From Geojedonia litorea (lineage in GTDB: Bacteria > Bacteroidota > Bacteroidia > Flavobacteriales > Flavobacteriaceae), in the NCBI RefSeq assembly GCF_042654525.1, contig NZ_JBHSGP010000014.1, positions 62,001 through 126,000 of the forward strand: a stretch of 64,000 bases of DNA, read 5' to 3'. Positions within the stretch are counted from its first letter, which is position 1, and every line of letters begins with the position of its first letter. Shown here piece by piece: positions 8,186 to 17,053 of this stretch. A program made the position numbers and the translations under genes. The notes under the pieces are model-generated. The model did no database searches and was not told where the DNA came from. It was given only the letters and a program-made list of their open reading frames with translations.

Positions 8186-10792
8186 TTAAACTTGGCTTTT
8201 ATTTCGGTATAATGACTTATCAACACATTTGGCCATTTCAGGCACCTCCAACTTTAAGCCAATAAAATTTGAAATTTTTTGAGATGTCACACCTGGGTTG
8301 TTTAAAACATCAACATAATCAACATAAATTAGCTCCACTCCAGGTTCTTTATTCTTCCATGTTTCTATATGATTTAGTTGCTTTTGAAAAGCCTCAAATA
8401 AGTTCAATGGAAGGGTATCTGTATCTTTACCTATCATTTTTTGCTGTGATTTAACTATTTCACCTAGGTCGCGTTTCATAAAAATCACTTTATACCTGTA
8501 TTTAGGGTCTAAAAATTTAAGAAGAGGTGCAACAACCTTAACCGATTTATTTTGAGCAAGCTCAAGCCACGAATTGTCTTTATGTATTGACATTACAGGT
8601 TCATACTCCAAATATCCCATTGGATTTGATACATCAGCCGCTCTTTTATTATCAACTAAAACCTCAACACCACCTTTATCAAGCATTTGCATCATAAGTG
8701 ATGTACCCGATCTAGGCAAGCCAGACACGATAACAATTTGGTCTTTTCGGTATTTGTGTTGATTTTTATCTTGAAAAGTGGGATTATTAAGGAGTTTATC
8801 TTCGACATTTTCGATGGCTTTTTCGGCACGATAATGCGTTCTTGGTTTTAATCTAGCTGCAGTTTCAAAGGCCTTTTTCGCATTAACAAGATCGCCCATT
8901 TTTTCTAAAGCTTCACCCAAGGTATAGTGTGCTTCGGGAAAATACTTTACTAACTCTATAGCCGTGAGAGCATGATCTGCTGCCTCTTCAAATTCTCCTA
9001 AACGCATATAGCAAGCGGCTAGTGCCTGATGAAATTTGGCTTTATCGCTTTCAAATCCTAAGGCTTGCTCAAAAGCCTCTTTTGCATCTTCAAACTTTTG
9101 GATTTGCATATAGATTTGTCCTATTTGATACCAAACTTCAGAATTGGGTTTATTGTCTTTTGCTTTTATTAAAAGGTTTAGTGCTTGTTTCACATTGCCT
9201 CTTCCTAATAAAATTTTAGCTTCAGAAAAATAGGTGTTAATTTCAAACTTTTTGTCTCTTGTTCGCAATTCATTTAAATATACTTCAGCCTTATCAAACT
9301 CTTTTTCCGCCAAACTTATGCTTAGTAAATCCATGTAATACGGAATTATGTCGACGATAGACTCCCCTACTTTAATATCGTGAGGACTCGGCTTGTTTTC
9401 GGCCTCCTTATTTATGTCTTTTTCCTCATAAACTGGATAAGTATCCTTTACTAGGTCTACAAGAAGTTCTTTTGCTTTTTGATAATCTTTTTTACCTAAA
9501 TAGACCCGTGCCAAATTATGTTTCAGGTCGCATCTTGTTTTTAAAATAGCATTTTCGATTTTCTCTTCCGGTTTTTCAATATAGCCTAAATCGATAAGCT
9601 GTTGCATGGTATCTTGATCTGACAGCTGATCGACCTTTTCGAGATTTTCATGTTGACCAAAATCTCCGCTTACTGTTTCCCAACTATCAATATAGGTTGG
9701 TGTACGCATTTCCTTAAAAATATCTAAGGCTGGTTTGCCATCCATATCCCGACCTATTGGAAGATCAAACATGTGTAATAGTGTTGGTGTGACATCAATT
9801 AATCCTAATCCGAACACTTTTTCGTTTTGTTTGATGTTTGGCCCCGCAGCGACAAACATTCCAAATTGTCGATGCTCTAATGCAGGTGCTGCCGGATATT
9901 TAGGCATTTTTGTGATGCGTCTGTGACCTGATTCAAATCCGTGGTCTGACATAACAATCACCGTAGTGTCCTCATCTATTAGCTCTAAAGTTCGCTCTAA
10001 CATCATATCTTGAAAGCGATAAGCGCCCATTACAGCATCTTTATAAATCTCAAATTGCTTTTCAGGGATTACATGCTGCTTTGGAGGATGAAATTTCATA
10101 AAGGCATGACAAAAATGATCAATTAAGTCATAATAAATTGCCGTAAAATCCCATTCTTTTTCTCGCATCACATAAGTAGAAGCCGCATGAACCGAAGTGT
10201 TTTCGGCCATAACCTTGGCAAATGATTGCAAGCCTTTGTCTTTTTCCTGATCTATTTCTGCAGCCTTTGGTAAAAAAGGCAAAATATGAGCCTCGGTAAT
10301 TTCATGTGGAAACATGCGTAAATCATGAATCTCTTTTGTAAGAGACTCTGGATGAATTGTTCCATTTATAATAGGGCTTTTTTCTTTAGGATTAATTTTA
10401 ACCTTCTGAAACTTATCTGAAACAATCGTACCATTTATTGGTTCAGCGGGAAAACTAGGCCACCAACCTACCATATTACTTTTATAGCCTTGATTATGTA
10501 GTATATTCCAAATGGCTTTTACCTTCCTTGATTCCACGGTTACAGGCCGAATGCCTTTCAAGTTTGGCATGACTTCTATAAATCCTAATACTCCATGCTT
10601 ATCTGGTGTCATGCCTGTGGCCACCGACGACCATAGCATAGGGGAATAAGGCGGATCCATCGTCGCCATATTACCATAAACCCCTCTACTTATTAGTTTT
10701 TTCAATGCAGGCATATGCCCTTTGTTAATGAGCGGCCAAATTAATTTCCAGTCGGCGGCATCCCAACCGATTAACAGTACTTTTTTGCTCAT
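8186..10792 (-). CDS. Phosphodiesterase-TPR-sulfotransferase fusion protein
   Basis: 868 residues with three recognisable parts. First, an alkaline-phosphatase-superfamily type I phosphodiesterase/nucleotide pyrophosphatase domain at about 1-370, with metal-site motifs GWDAADW near the start, DLIDHFCHAF and SDHGFESGH. Second, TPR repeats at about 440-680 (for example the segment AEAHYTLGEALEKMGDLVNAKKAFE-like unit near residue 650). Third, a P-loop sulfotransferase domain at about 683-868 whose 5'-PAPS loop GLPRSGTS is at 691-698. There is no signal peptide, so it is predicted cytoplasmic. The first four bases overlap the stop of a 52-codon upstream gene. The substrate is unknown; handling of sulfated or phospho-sulfated carbohydrates or PAPS-linked chemistry is speculation. 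Confidence 0.8.
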   Translation of the reverse strand: MSKKVLLIGWDAADWKLIWPLINKGHMPALKKLISRGVYGNMATMDPPYSPMLWSSVATGMTPDKHGVLGFIEVMPNLKGIRPVTVESRKVKAIWNILHNQGYKSNMVGWWPSFPAEPINGTIVSDKFQKVKINPKEKSPIINGTIHPESLTKEIHDLRMFPHEITEAHILPFLPKAAEIDQEKDKGLQSFAKVMAENTSVHAASTYVMREKEWDFTAIYYDLIDHFCHAFMKFHPPKQHVIPEKQFEIYKDAVMGAYRFQDMMLERTLELIDEDTTVIVMSDHGFESGHRRITKMPKYPAAPALEHRQFGMFVAAGPNIKQNEKVFGLGLIDVTPTLLHMFDLPIGRDMDGKPALDIFKEMRTPTYIDSWETVSGDFGQHENLEKVDQLSDQDTMQQLIDLGYIEKPEEKIENAILKTRCDLKHNLARVYLGKKDYQKAKELLVDLVKDTYPVYEEKDINKEAENKPSPHDIKVGESIVDIIPYYMDLLSISLAEKEFDKAEVYLNELRTRDKKFEINTYFSEAKILLGRGNVKQALNLLIKAKDNKPNSEVWYQIGQIYMQIQKFEDAKEAFEQALGFESDKAKFHQALAACYMRLGEFEEAADHALTAIELVKYFPEAHYTLGEALEKMGDLVNAKKAFETAARLKPRTHYRAEKAIENVEDKLLNNPTFQDKNQHKYRKDQIVIVSGLPRSGTSLMMQMLDKGGVEVLVDNKRAADVSNPMGYLEYEPVMSIHKDNSWLELAQNKSVKVVAPLLKFLDPKYRYKVIFMKRDLGEIVKSQQKMIGKDTDTLPLNLFEAFQKQLNHIETWKNKEPGVELIYVDYVDVLNNPGVTSQKISNFIGLKLEVPEMAKCVDKSLYRNKSQV

Positions 10793-10947
10793 TTAGAATC
10801 CTTGTTATAAAACTCTTGTTTTACCTTCCGCCAAGCACGTAAACCAATGTCGCCATAGGCCAAAAGACCTAGTGAACCTTTTTCGGTGATTTCAAAACTT
10901 GGTAGTTTGTTTTCAGTTGTAAGATTTTTATTTTCTTTTTTAGACAT
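10789..10947 (-). CDS. Small basic protein of 52 residues, translationally coupled to the fusion gene
   Basis: A short frame starts with ATG at 10947 and stops with TGA at 10789-10791. Its ATGA overlap with the next gene implies coupled translation. The product has 52 residues: a Lys/Asn-rich N-terminus, then the hydrophobic core FEITEKGSLGLLAYGDIGLRAW and a charged tail ending YNKDSK. It has no signal peptide and no known domain that I recognise. The coupling and the clean codon pattern are the evidence that it is real. It may be a partner of the phosphodiesterase-sulfotransferase; no function is assigned. Confidence 0.65.
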   Translation of the reverse strand: MSKKENKNLTTENKLPSFEITEKGSLGLLAYGDIGLRAWRKVKQEFYNKDSK

Positions 10948-11052
10948 TTATTGAATTAATTACTTGAAAATTACTATATTAGATAGACCATATCTGCGAT
11001 GTGAATTACTCGGTTATATTAATCTAGTTTAACGCGTATTTTTCAGAAAGAT

Positions 11053-11889
11053 ATGAAAAAAAACACTTCACAAAAGCTCCCCAAACGTTTATCTAATTAT
11101 GGCGCATTATCGCTTGCCATTGCTGGTATTACAAATGCTTCTGATCAAATAATTTATACAGATATTCCTGATGAAATAGTTTCCTCTGGAAATGTGTTTT
11201 ATTTGGATGTAAATAACGATTCTTATAGTGACATAATACTCTTGGCTTACAATTCTTCTACATATACTAAGGCTGCATTTTGTCTACCAGGTGGATATAG
11301 TTACTCAGGGGGTAATAGAATATCTAAAATTGTAGGCTTAAATCCAGGCAACTATTTTTATTATCCTTCAAACATGAGTAAAGGAGAAGTTATTAATCCG
11401 GCTAATGACACGTTCTACGGTTTTGGGCAATTAAACATAGAAGGATGTGCAGGTTCTAGGAGTCAATTCTGTGATGGTCAAGACGGCTATGTTGGTCTCC
11501 ATATGAAGGTTGGTTCATCAACATATTATGGCTGGGTTAGAATCCAAGTTGCTGCAAATGGATCAAGTATTACCGTTAAAGATTATGCTTATGAATCCGC
11601 TCCAGGAGTTACTATTGCCGCTGGGGATACCGGCGTATTAGGAATGGAAAATAGCCTTTTAAACACTATTAGAATAGTGGTTTTAAACAAAAGCATAAAT
11701 TTATATAATGTACCAGAGCGCACAACTTATAAGGCACTTAATATGTCTGGAAAAGAAGTGCTAAAAGGCATAACAAATACCCCTGACCATGTGATTGAAG
11801 CAGCAACACTAGCCTCTGGTATTTATATAGTAGAATTGGCAGACCCCAGCTCTCGTGGTCTAATCAGGAAAAAAGTGGTATTGAAATAA
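11053..11889 (+). CDS. Secreted protein with T9SS type A C-terminal sorting domain
   Basis: 278 residues. The N-terminal stretch MKKNTSQKLPKRLSNYGALSLAIAGITNA is a basic start plus a weakly hydrophobic region, a plausible export signal. The middle contains an FG-GAP-like phrase (YLDVNNDSYSDIILL) and a VGLHMKVGSSTYYGWVRIQV segment found in surface or anchor domains. The last 75 residues have the type IX sorting pattern (NKSINLYN, ALNMSGKEVL, LASGIYIVEL, KKVVLK). It is therefore predicted to be carried to the cell surface by the same system that powers gliding. The function is unknown; it is divergent from the fusion operon. Confidence 0.8.
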   Translation: MKKNTSQKLPKRLSNYGALSLAIAGITNASDQIIYTDIPDEIVSSGNVFYLDVNNDSYSDIILLAYNSSTYTKAAFCLPGGYSYSGGNRISKIVGLNPGNYFYYPSNMSKGEVINPANDTFYGFGQLNIEGCAGSRSQFCDGQDGYVGLHMKVGSSTYYGWVRIQVAANGSSITVKDYAYESAPGVTIAAGDTGVLGMENSLLNTIRIVVLNKSINLYNVPERTTYKALNMSGKEVLKGITNTPDHVIEAATLASGIYIVELADPSSRGLIRKKVVLK

Positions 11890-12129
11890 ATCAATTGCGT
11901 TTCTTTTTGGTAATTGAGTTCAATTAATCTTGCAGCCTATGTAAATAAGTTGGCAAAATTTGTTTTAACGATTTTAAATTAGATTCGAGATCACAATCCG
12001 TTTCATTTCCTAATTTTTTTTATAACGCAGAATATCGTCTAATTCAATAAGTTAAACGAACATACTTTCATGGATTTGGATAACCCTAAATTAATTTATA
12101 CTTTTTATTTTATTTTCAATATAAAGCTT

Positions 12130-13368
12130 ATGAAGAAAATTACTTTACTCACCTTTTTAATATCATTCTACAGCAATTATGCGCAAAACACTTGTGCTAC
12201 TGCTATAAATGTTTCAACCGGCGATACAACTGTTGGAACTATAGACGGAACTGATTATGTAAATGGATGTTATTGGGATGCTGGAGACCATGCTACATTA
12301 AGCGAATGGTACTCTTTTACTGCAACAGTTAATGGTGTTGTAACGATTACTTCTGATTTAGCCCAAAATGGTAATGTTGACACGAGACTTAATTTATTTT
12401 CTGGATCCTGTGGGTCACTAATATGTATTGCTGCATCTGATGATATTGGTATATCAAGTAATTCTTTTTCTGAAATCACTTTTGGAGTGATTTTAGGTCA
12501 GACTTATTACTTTCAATGGGATAATGCTTGGGAAACTACGGGTTTTGACTTTAACTTAACCGAAACTGCTGTGAATTGCAATAATAGTTTACCGTATTCT
12601 GAAGATTTAACTAATCCCAACTTTTTTTATGCTTGTTTTGAAAATATCGATAATTATGACAAACCGAATTTAAATGACTATGCGTTTAAGTGGTCTGTAA
12701 AAGACTATGGCGATGGCAATAACATGTTTAGGTCTCCTTCTTTTGACGCCGACTTTGGAGATTTAGAAACCGATAATTGGCTAATTTCTGGCGCTATAAA
12801 TCTAACTTCTTATTCAACATCTGATATTATTAATTTGACTTGGATTGCAAGAGGAAAAGAAACTTTAGCTCCCGCCGAAAACTATACGGTTTATGCTGCT
12901 ACCAGTAATGTAATTGCGAATCTTGAAGCGAGTCCTGTGACATTTAATGAAACCTTTGTTGAGGGTGGTGAAGGCGATGGTGCTTTTACACCGACAAGAA
13001 CATTAGACTTATCTTCACTGGCAGGAAACATGATTTATTTCGCATTTAGACATCATAATGTACCAGGTGGTCAAGCTGAACTTAATATTGACAATATAGC
13101 CATAACAGCAACTCTTGGGATTGACGATCAAATTGCGAAAAGCTTTAAGCATTATTATAATAAAAATAGTGAGTCACTAATTTTAAAATCACCACATAGT
13201 GTGTTTTCAAATGTTCAATTATTTGACATTTTGGGCAAGAAGGTTTTAAGTAGAGACTTCACTTCTTCTGAAGCTCATATTAATTTATCGCAATTGGACA
13301 AAGGTGTTTATATAGCAAAAATTAGATTGGCTGGTGAAATCAAAACCATTCGATTTATAAAACAATAA
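12130..13368 (+). CDS. Secreted T9SS cargo with choice-of-anchor-type domain
   Basis: The likely start is ATG at 12130 rather than an in-frame ATG at 12070, because it places a clean signal peptide (MKKITLLTFLISFYSNYAQ) at the N-terminus; the protein is then 412 residues. Residues about 20-150 resemble a pre-peptidase-type beta-sandwich (WYSFTATVNGVVTITSD). Residues about 170-320 resemble a cleaved-adhesin/choice-of-anchor J jelly-roll (LPYSEDLTNPNFF, DNWLISGAINL, YFAFRHHN, LNIDNIAI). The end is a type IX sorting domain (LFDILGKKVLSRD, LDKGVYIAKI, KTIRFIKQ). No catalytic residues are seen, and an adhesin or binding role is possible. Confidence 0.82.
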   Translation: MKKITLLTFLISFYSNYAQNTCATAINVSTGDTTVGTIDGTDYVNGCYWDAGDHATLSEWYSFTATVNGVVTITSDLAQNGNVDTRLNLFSGSCGSLICIAASDDIGISSNSFSEITFGVILGQTYYFQWDNAWETTGFDFNLTETAVNCNNSLPYSEDLTNPNFFYACFENIDNYDKPNLNDYAFKWSVKDYGDGNNMFRSPSFDADFGDLETDNWLISGAINLTSYSTSDIINLTWIARGKETLAPAENYTVYAATSNVIANLEASPVTFNETFVEGGEGDGAFTPTRTLDLSSLAGNMIYFAFRHHNVPGGQAELNIDNIAITATLGIDDQIAKSFKHYYNKNSESLILKSPHSVFSNVQLFDILGKKVLSRDFTSSEAHINLSQLDKGVYIAKIRLAGEIKTIRFIKQ

Positions 13369-13415
13369 TCAGAGGCTTTAGATACGTTTAATAAGTTTCC
13401 ATAACGTCACTTATT

Positions 13416-14456
13416 CTAACTTTTATTAGCTAATTGCCCACATGCGGCATCAATATCTTTGCCACGTGATCGCCTAACGGTAACAGTTATATGATGTTTT
13501 TCCAACATGGATACGTACATATCAATAGCCTGGTTACTCGCCTGTTGAAATTCACCATCATCAATTGGGTTATACTCGATTAAATTTACTTTGCTTGGTG
13601 CAAATTTGCAAAATTGAATTAAGGCATCAACATCTGCTTTTGTGTCGTTAATTCCTTGCCACACTACGTACTCGTAAGTTATTTTGTTTTTTGTTTTTGC
13701 ATACCAATACTGCAGTGCTTCCCTTAAATCGTTTAAAGGAAATGTGGCATTAAATGGCATAATGGATGTTCTAATTTCGTCTATTGCAGAATGTAAGGAT
13801 ACCGCTAATTTAAATTTCACCTCATCATCGGCCATTTTCTTAATCATTTTTGGGACTCCCGAAGTTGATACCGTAATACGTTTTGGAGACATTCCCAAAC
13901 CTTCTGGTGATGTAATTTTATCTATAGCTTTTAACACATTGTTATAGTTCATTAAAGGTTCACCCATACCCATAAACACAATATTGCTTAATGGCCTATT
14001 AAAATACAATCGACTTTCATTATCAATTGCCACTACTTGGTCGAAAATCTCGTCTGGATTAAGGTTTCGCATGCGTTTTAAACGTGCCGTTGCACAAAAT
14101 CGACAATCTAGACTACATCCTACCTGCGAAGACACACATGCCGTTGTTCTAGAAGCGGTAGGTATCAATACTGATTCCACTATTAACCCGTCATGAAGCC
14201 TCACTGCATTTTTTATAGTTCCATCGGTACTACGTTGCATTTGATCCACCTTAATATGATTGATTACAAAATTGTTTTCAAGCATTTGACGCGTGGGTTT
14301 GGAAAGATTGGTCATGTCATCAAATGAATGCGCTCCTTTATTCCAAAGCCATTCATAAACTTGATTACCACGAAAGGCTTTGTCACCTTCTTCCACAAAA
14401 AAATCGCGTAACTGATCTTTGGTGAGTGCTCGTATATCTTTCTTCTTAATTTCCAT
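13416..14456 (-). CDS. rlmN: 23S rRNA (A2503-C2) / tRNA methyltransferase RlmN
   Basis: A 346-residue radical SAM enzyme that methylates C2 of adenosine 2503 in 23S rRNA and A37 in some tRNAs. The [4Fe-4S] motif is Cys114, Cys118 and Cys121 (GCSLDCRFCATA). The methyl-carrying cysteine is Cys339 in DIDAACGQL, and the second-shell Cys107 is in TACVSS. The GMGEPLMNYNNV segment is typical of the family. It is convergent with the T9SS gene upstream and separated from queA by a structured 207 bp gap. Confidence 0.95.
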   Translation of the reverse strand: MEIKKKDIRALTKDQLRDFFVEEGDKAFRGNQVYEWLWNKGAHSFDDMTNLSKPTRQMLENNFVINHIKVDQMQRSTDGTIKNAVRLHDGLIVESVLIPTASRTTACVSSQVGCSLDCRFCATARLKRMRNLNPDEIFDQVVAIDNESRLYFNRPLSNIVFMGMGEPLMNYNNVLKAIDKITSPEGLGMSPKRITVSTSGVPKMIKKMADDEVKFKLAVSLHSAIDEIRTSIMPFNATFPLNDLREALQYWYAKTKNKITYEYVVWQGINDTKADVDALIQFCKFAPSKVNLIEYNPIDDGEFQQASNQAIDMYVSMLEKHHITVTVRRSRGKDIDAACGQLANKS

Positions 14457-14543
14457 AGATGCTGCAAAAGTAATGAAAGGTTTCCCGATTTTAGTTTTTT
14501 ACATGTTGATTTTATGGTTGATGCCTGTGCATTAGTGGTTGAA

Positions 14544-14613
14544 GTGGCATCCTTTTGTTGCAAACAAAAGATATAACGGAAAACACGACCACGCTTTGCG
14601 TGGGAATGCCACA
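14544..14613. repeat. REP-like palindromic element in the rlmN-queA gap
   Basis: A 70 bp block is bounded by GTGGCAT (14544-14550) and its reverse complement ATGCCAC (14607-14613). Inside are two further perfect hairpins: CTTTTGTT-GCA-AACAAAAG (14552-14570) and CCACGC-TTT-GCGTGG (14590-14604). Together they can form a three-way, cloverleaf-like fold. It has no coding content and sits in a gap between housekeeping genes. The layout resembles dispersed REP-type elements of Flavobacteriaceae; copy number cannot be judged from one window. Confidence 0.55.
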
Positions 14614-14645
14614 AAAAAAAGCCCTACAAATTTGCAAGGCTTTAG
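14614..14645 (-). terminator. Rho-independent terminator of queA
   Basis: On the minus strand AAAGCC and GGCTTT pair across a short loop and are followed by eight T. It lies 19 bp downstream of the queA stop and abuts the REP-like element. Confidence 0.8.
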
Positions 14646-14663
14646 TTCAAGATTTATTTTAAA

Positions 14664-15713
14664 TTAAAGAATTAACATCGCATCTCCATAGGTGTAGAAA
14701 CGGTATTTTTCTTTAACTGCTTCTTCATAAGCTTTTTTCATAAAATCGTGACCTGCAAAAGCCGACACCATCATTAATAAGGTTGATTTTGGTGTGTGAA
14801 AATTGGTCACCATACAATTGGCAATACTAAATTCGTAAGGTGGAAAAATAAACTTATTTGTCCATCCTGAAAACTCATTTAGAGTACCACTTGAAGACAC
14901 CGAACTCTCAATAGCTCTCATTGTAGTTGTACCTACTGCGCAAACACGTTTTTTATTAGCAATTCCATTGTTAATAATCTCCACTGCTTTGCCATCGATT
15001 TCAATTTCTTCACTATCCATTTTGTGTTTTGAAAGATCTTCAACTTCTACTGGATTAAATGTTCCTAAACCAACATGCAAAGTTACTTCTGGTAGTTCAA
15101 CACCTTTTATTTCCAAACGTTTTAATAAATGTTTAGAAAAATGTAAACCTGCAGTCGGAGCAGCTACAGCTCCTTCTTTTTTTGCGAAAATGGTTTGATA
15201 ACGCTCTTCATCTTCTGGCTCAACCTGCCTTTTTATATATTTTGGGAGAGGTGTTTCACCTAGTTCAGTCAATTTTTGACGAAATTCTCTATAAGATCCA
15301 TCATATAAAAAACGTAATGTTCTTCCCCTAGAGGTTGTATTATCTATAACTTCGGCAACTAAAGTATCGTCATCACCAAAATAAAGTTTATTACCAATTC
15401 TGATTTTACGGGCTGGATCTACTAACACGTCCCAAAGACGTTGTTCTTCATTTAATTCTCTTAACAAAAACACTTCAATACGTGCTCCAGTTTTTTCTTT
15501 ATTTCCATAAAGACGTGCTGGAAACACTTTAGTATTATTTAAAATCATCACGTCTCCTTCATCAAAATAATCGATAAGGTCTTTAAATAATTTATGCTCT
15601 ATGGTTTTCTTTTTTCTATCCAATACCATTAAACGGGCTTCGTCTCTAATATCTGATGGACGGTCGGCTAATAGTTCTTCTGGAAGTTTAAAGTTAAAGT
15701 GGGATAATTTCAT
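14664..15713 (-). CDS. queA: S-adenosylmethionine:tRNA ribosyltransferase-isomerase QueA
   Basis: A 349-residue enzyme that transfers and isomerises the ribosyl group of SAM to 7-aminomethyl-7-deazaguanine in tRNA, giving epoxyqueuosine. Full-length family hallmarks are seen: the start FNFKLPEELLADRPSDIRDEARLMVLDR, NNTKVFPARLYG, VAAPTAGLHFS, VTLHVGLGTFNPV and FHTPKSTLLMMVSAFAG. It lies 73 bp downstream of aroA on the same strand and ends at a clear terminator. Confidence 0.96.
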   Translation of the reverse strand: MKLSHFNFKLPEELLADRPSDIRDEARLMVLDRKKKTIEHKLFKDLIDYFDEGDVMILNNTKVFPARLYGNKEKTGARIEVFLLRELNEEQRLWDVLVDPARKIRIGNKLYFGDDDTLVAEVIDNTTSRGRTLRFLYDGSYREFRQKLTELGETPLPKYIKRQVEPEDEERYQTIFAKKEGAVAAPTAGLHFSKHLLKRLEIKGVELPEVTLHVGLGTFNPVEVEDLSKHKMDSEEIEIDGKAVEIINNGIANKKRVCAVGTTTMRAIESSVSSSGTLNEFSGWTNKFIFPPYEFSIANCMVTNFHTPKSTLLMMVSAFAGHDFMKKAYEEAVKEKYRFYTYGDAMLIL

Positions 15714-15786
15714 GTGTTATCTTTATTTTTTGAAAGGTGCAAATATACAATCTCCATATAGGGCTTGTCAAGTAAATAGCGGATTA

Positions 15787-17010
15787 TTATTCCTTTATTT
15801 GAAAACCTAAAGATTTTAAGTCGGTCCAAAAGTCTGGATAAGATTTTGAAACCACCCCAGCATCTTCAATTTGCAGGCTTGTTTTTAAAGCCAAAGGTGC
15901 AAATGCCATGGCCATTCGGTGGTCATTATAAGTTGCAATAGTTGGATTTGGTTTGATGTTTTTGGATTGGTATAAATGAAGTGAGTTATCGGTAATTTCG
16001 ATTTTAGCACCAAACTTTTCAATTTCGTTTTTTAGAGCCACCAAACGGTCGGTTTCCTTTATTTTTAATGTATGAAGTCCAGATAAACTACATTCTACCC
16101 CCAAACCAAGGCAAGTAACAGCAATTGTTTGGGCAATATCTGGAGCATTAGAAAGATCAAAAGCTTTTGGACTACTATTTTGAGAAGTCTTTTTTAAGGC
16201 AATACTGTTTTCTGCGAACGTAGTTTCTACTCCAAATTCCCGATATATTTTGACCAAAACTGAATCCCCTTGAAGTGAATTTTGTTTATATGATGACAAC
16301 GTAATTTCTGTACCGATCTCACTTAAAGCGACTATGCTATAAAAATAAGATGCTGAAGACCAATCTGACTCAACCGTTAAGGTTTTAGGATTGACAATCT
16401 CATTCATAGGTTGAACAGTAATCACTTGACCAACAAAGCTTGTTTGGACACCTATTTGATGCAAGAGGTCCAAGGTCATATTAATATAAGGCACCGACGT
16501 AATCTTACCTTCTAAAGTAAGCTCTATTCCATTTTTCAATTTAGGAGCAATTAACAACAGCGCAGAAATATATTGACTACTTACATTAGCTTGCAATTTT
16601 ACCTTGTAATCTGTTAAGGTTTTTCCTTTGATTCGCAATGGTGGACATCCTTTGGATTCTAAATAACTAATATCAGCACCCAATTGATTTAAAGCTTCCA
16701 CTAAAATCTCTATGGGGCGTTCTTTCATACGTTGCGAACCTGTAAGTACAACTTCTCGCCCTTCTTGAATTGCAAAGAATGCTGTTAAAAATCGCATAGC
16801 CGTTCCAGCATGATGAATATCAATAACATTATTTGAAGTTGTTAAGGCATGCTTCATGACTTTACTGTCGTCAGAATTTGAAACATTAGCTATTGAAAGT
16901 TGCGGATATAAAGCTTGCAACAATAATAACCTATTAGATTCACTTTTAGAGCCTGTTATGGTTATTGTAGATTGCTTGTCGATCGAAGATCTTTGTAGTG
17001 TAATAGTCAT
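15787..17010 (-). CDS. aroA: 3-phosphoshikimate 1-carboxyvinyltransferase (EPSP synthase)
   Basis: 407 residues, the sixth step of the shikimate pathway: phosphoenolpyruvate plus shikimate-3-phosphate to EPSP. Seen are the N-terminal KSESNRLLLLQAL loop, the AGTAMRFLTAFFA segment (PEP/glyphosate loop region), GSQRMKERPI, LKIKETDRLVALKNEIEKFGA, and NDHRMAMAFAPLAL near the C-terminus. It is slightly shorter than the E. coli enzyme, as is usual in this phylum. Its ATG directly follows the T-run of a strong hairpin, so expression may depend on read-through from the upstream genes. Confidence 0.95.
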   Translation of the reverse strand: MTITLQRSSIDKQSTITITGSKSESNRLLLLQALYPQLSIANVSNSDDSKVMKHALTTSNNVIDIHHAGTAMRFLTAFFAIQEGREVVLTGSQRMKERPIEILVEALNQLGADISYLESKGCPPLRIKGKTLTDYKVKLQANVSSQYISALLLIAPKLKNGIELTLEGKITSVPYINMTLDLLHQIGVQTSFVGQVITVQPMNEIVNPKTLTVESDWSSASYFYSIVALSEIGTEITLSSYKQNSLQGDSVLVKIYREFGVETTFAENSIALKKTSQNSSPKAFDLSNAPDIAQTIAVTCLGLGVECSLSGLHTLKIKETDRLVALKNEIEKFGAKIEITDNSLHLYQSKNIKPNPTIATYNDHRMAMAFAPLALKTSLQIEDAGVVSKSYPDFWTDLKSLGFQIKE

Positions 17011-17036
17011 AAAAAAACGCTTCTTAAAAAGAAGCG
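17011..17036 (-). terminator. Strong terminator hairpin abutting the aroA start codon
   Basis: On the minus strand CGCTTCTT (17036 to 17029) pairs with AAGAAGCG (17025 to 17018) across a three-base TTT loop, and seven T run straight into the aroA ATG at 17010. It could end the transcript of the upstream MazG-like gene or act as an attenuator of aroA. No room for a separate aroA promoter exists between hairpin and start. Confidence 0.75.
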
Positions 17037-17053
17037 CTAAAGATACTTATAAA

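Noticed and set aside
11890..12129. Possible terminator or regulatory RNA between the two T9SS genes
   Set aside because: Only weak AT-rich inverted repeats (CAATT/AATTG) without a T-run; no convincing structure.
14312..14614. 100-codon minus-strand frame overlapping the start of rlmN
   Set aside because: It overlaps rlmN in another frame and crosses the palindromic element; composition is not protein-like.
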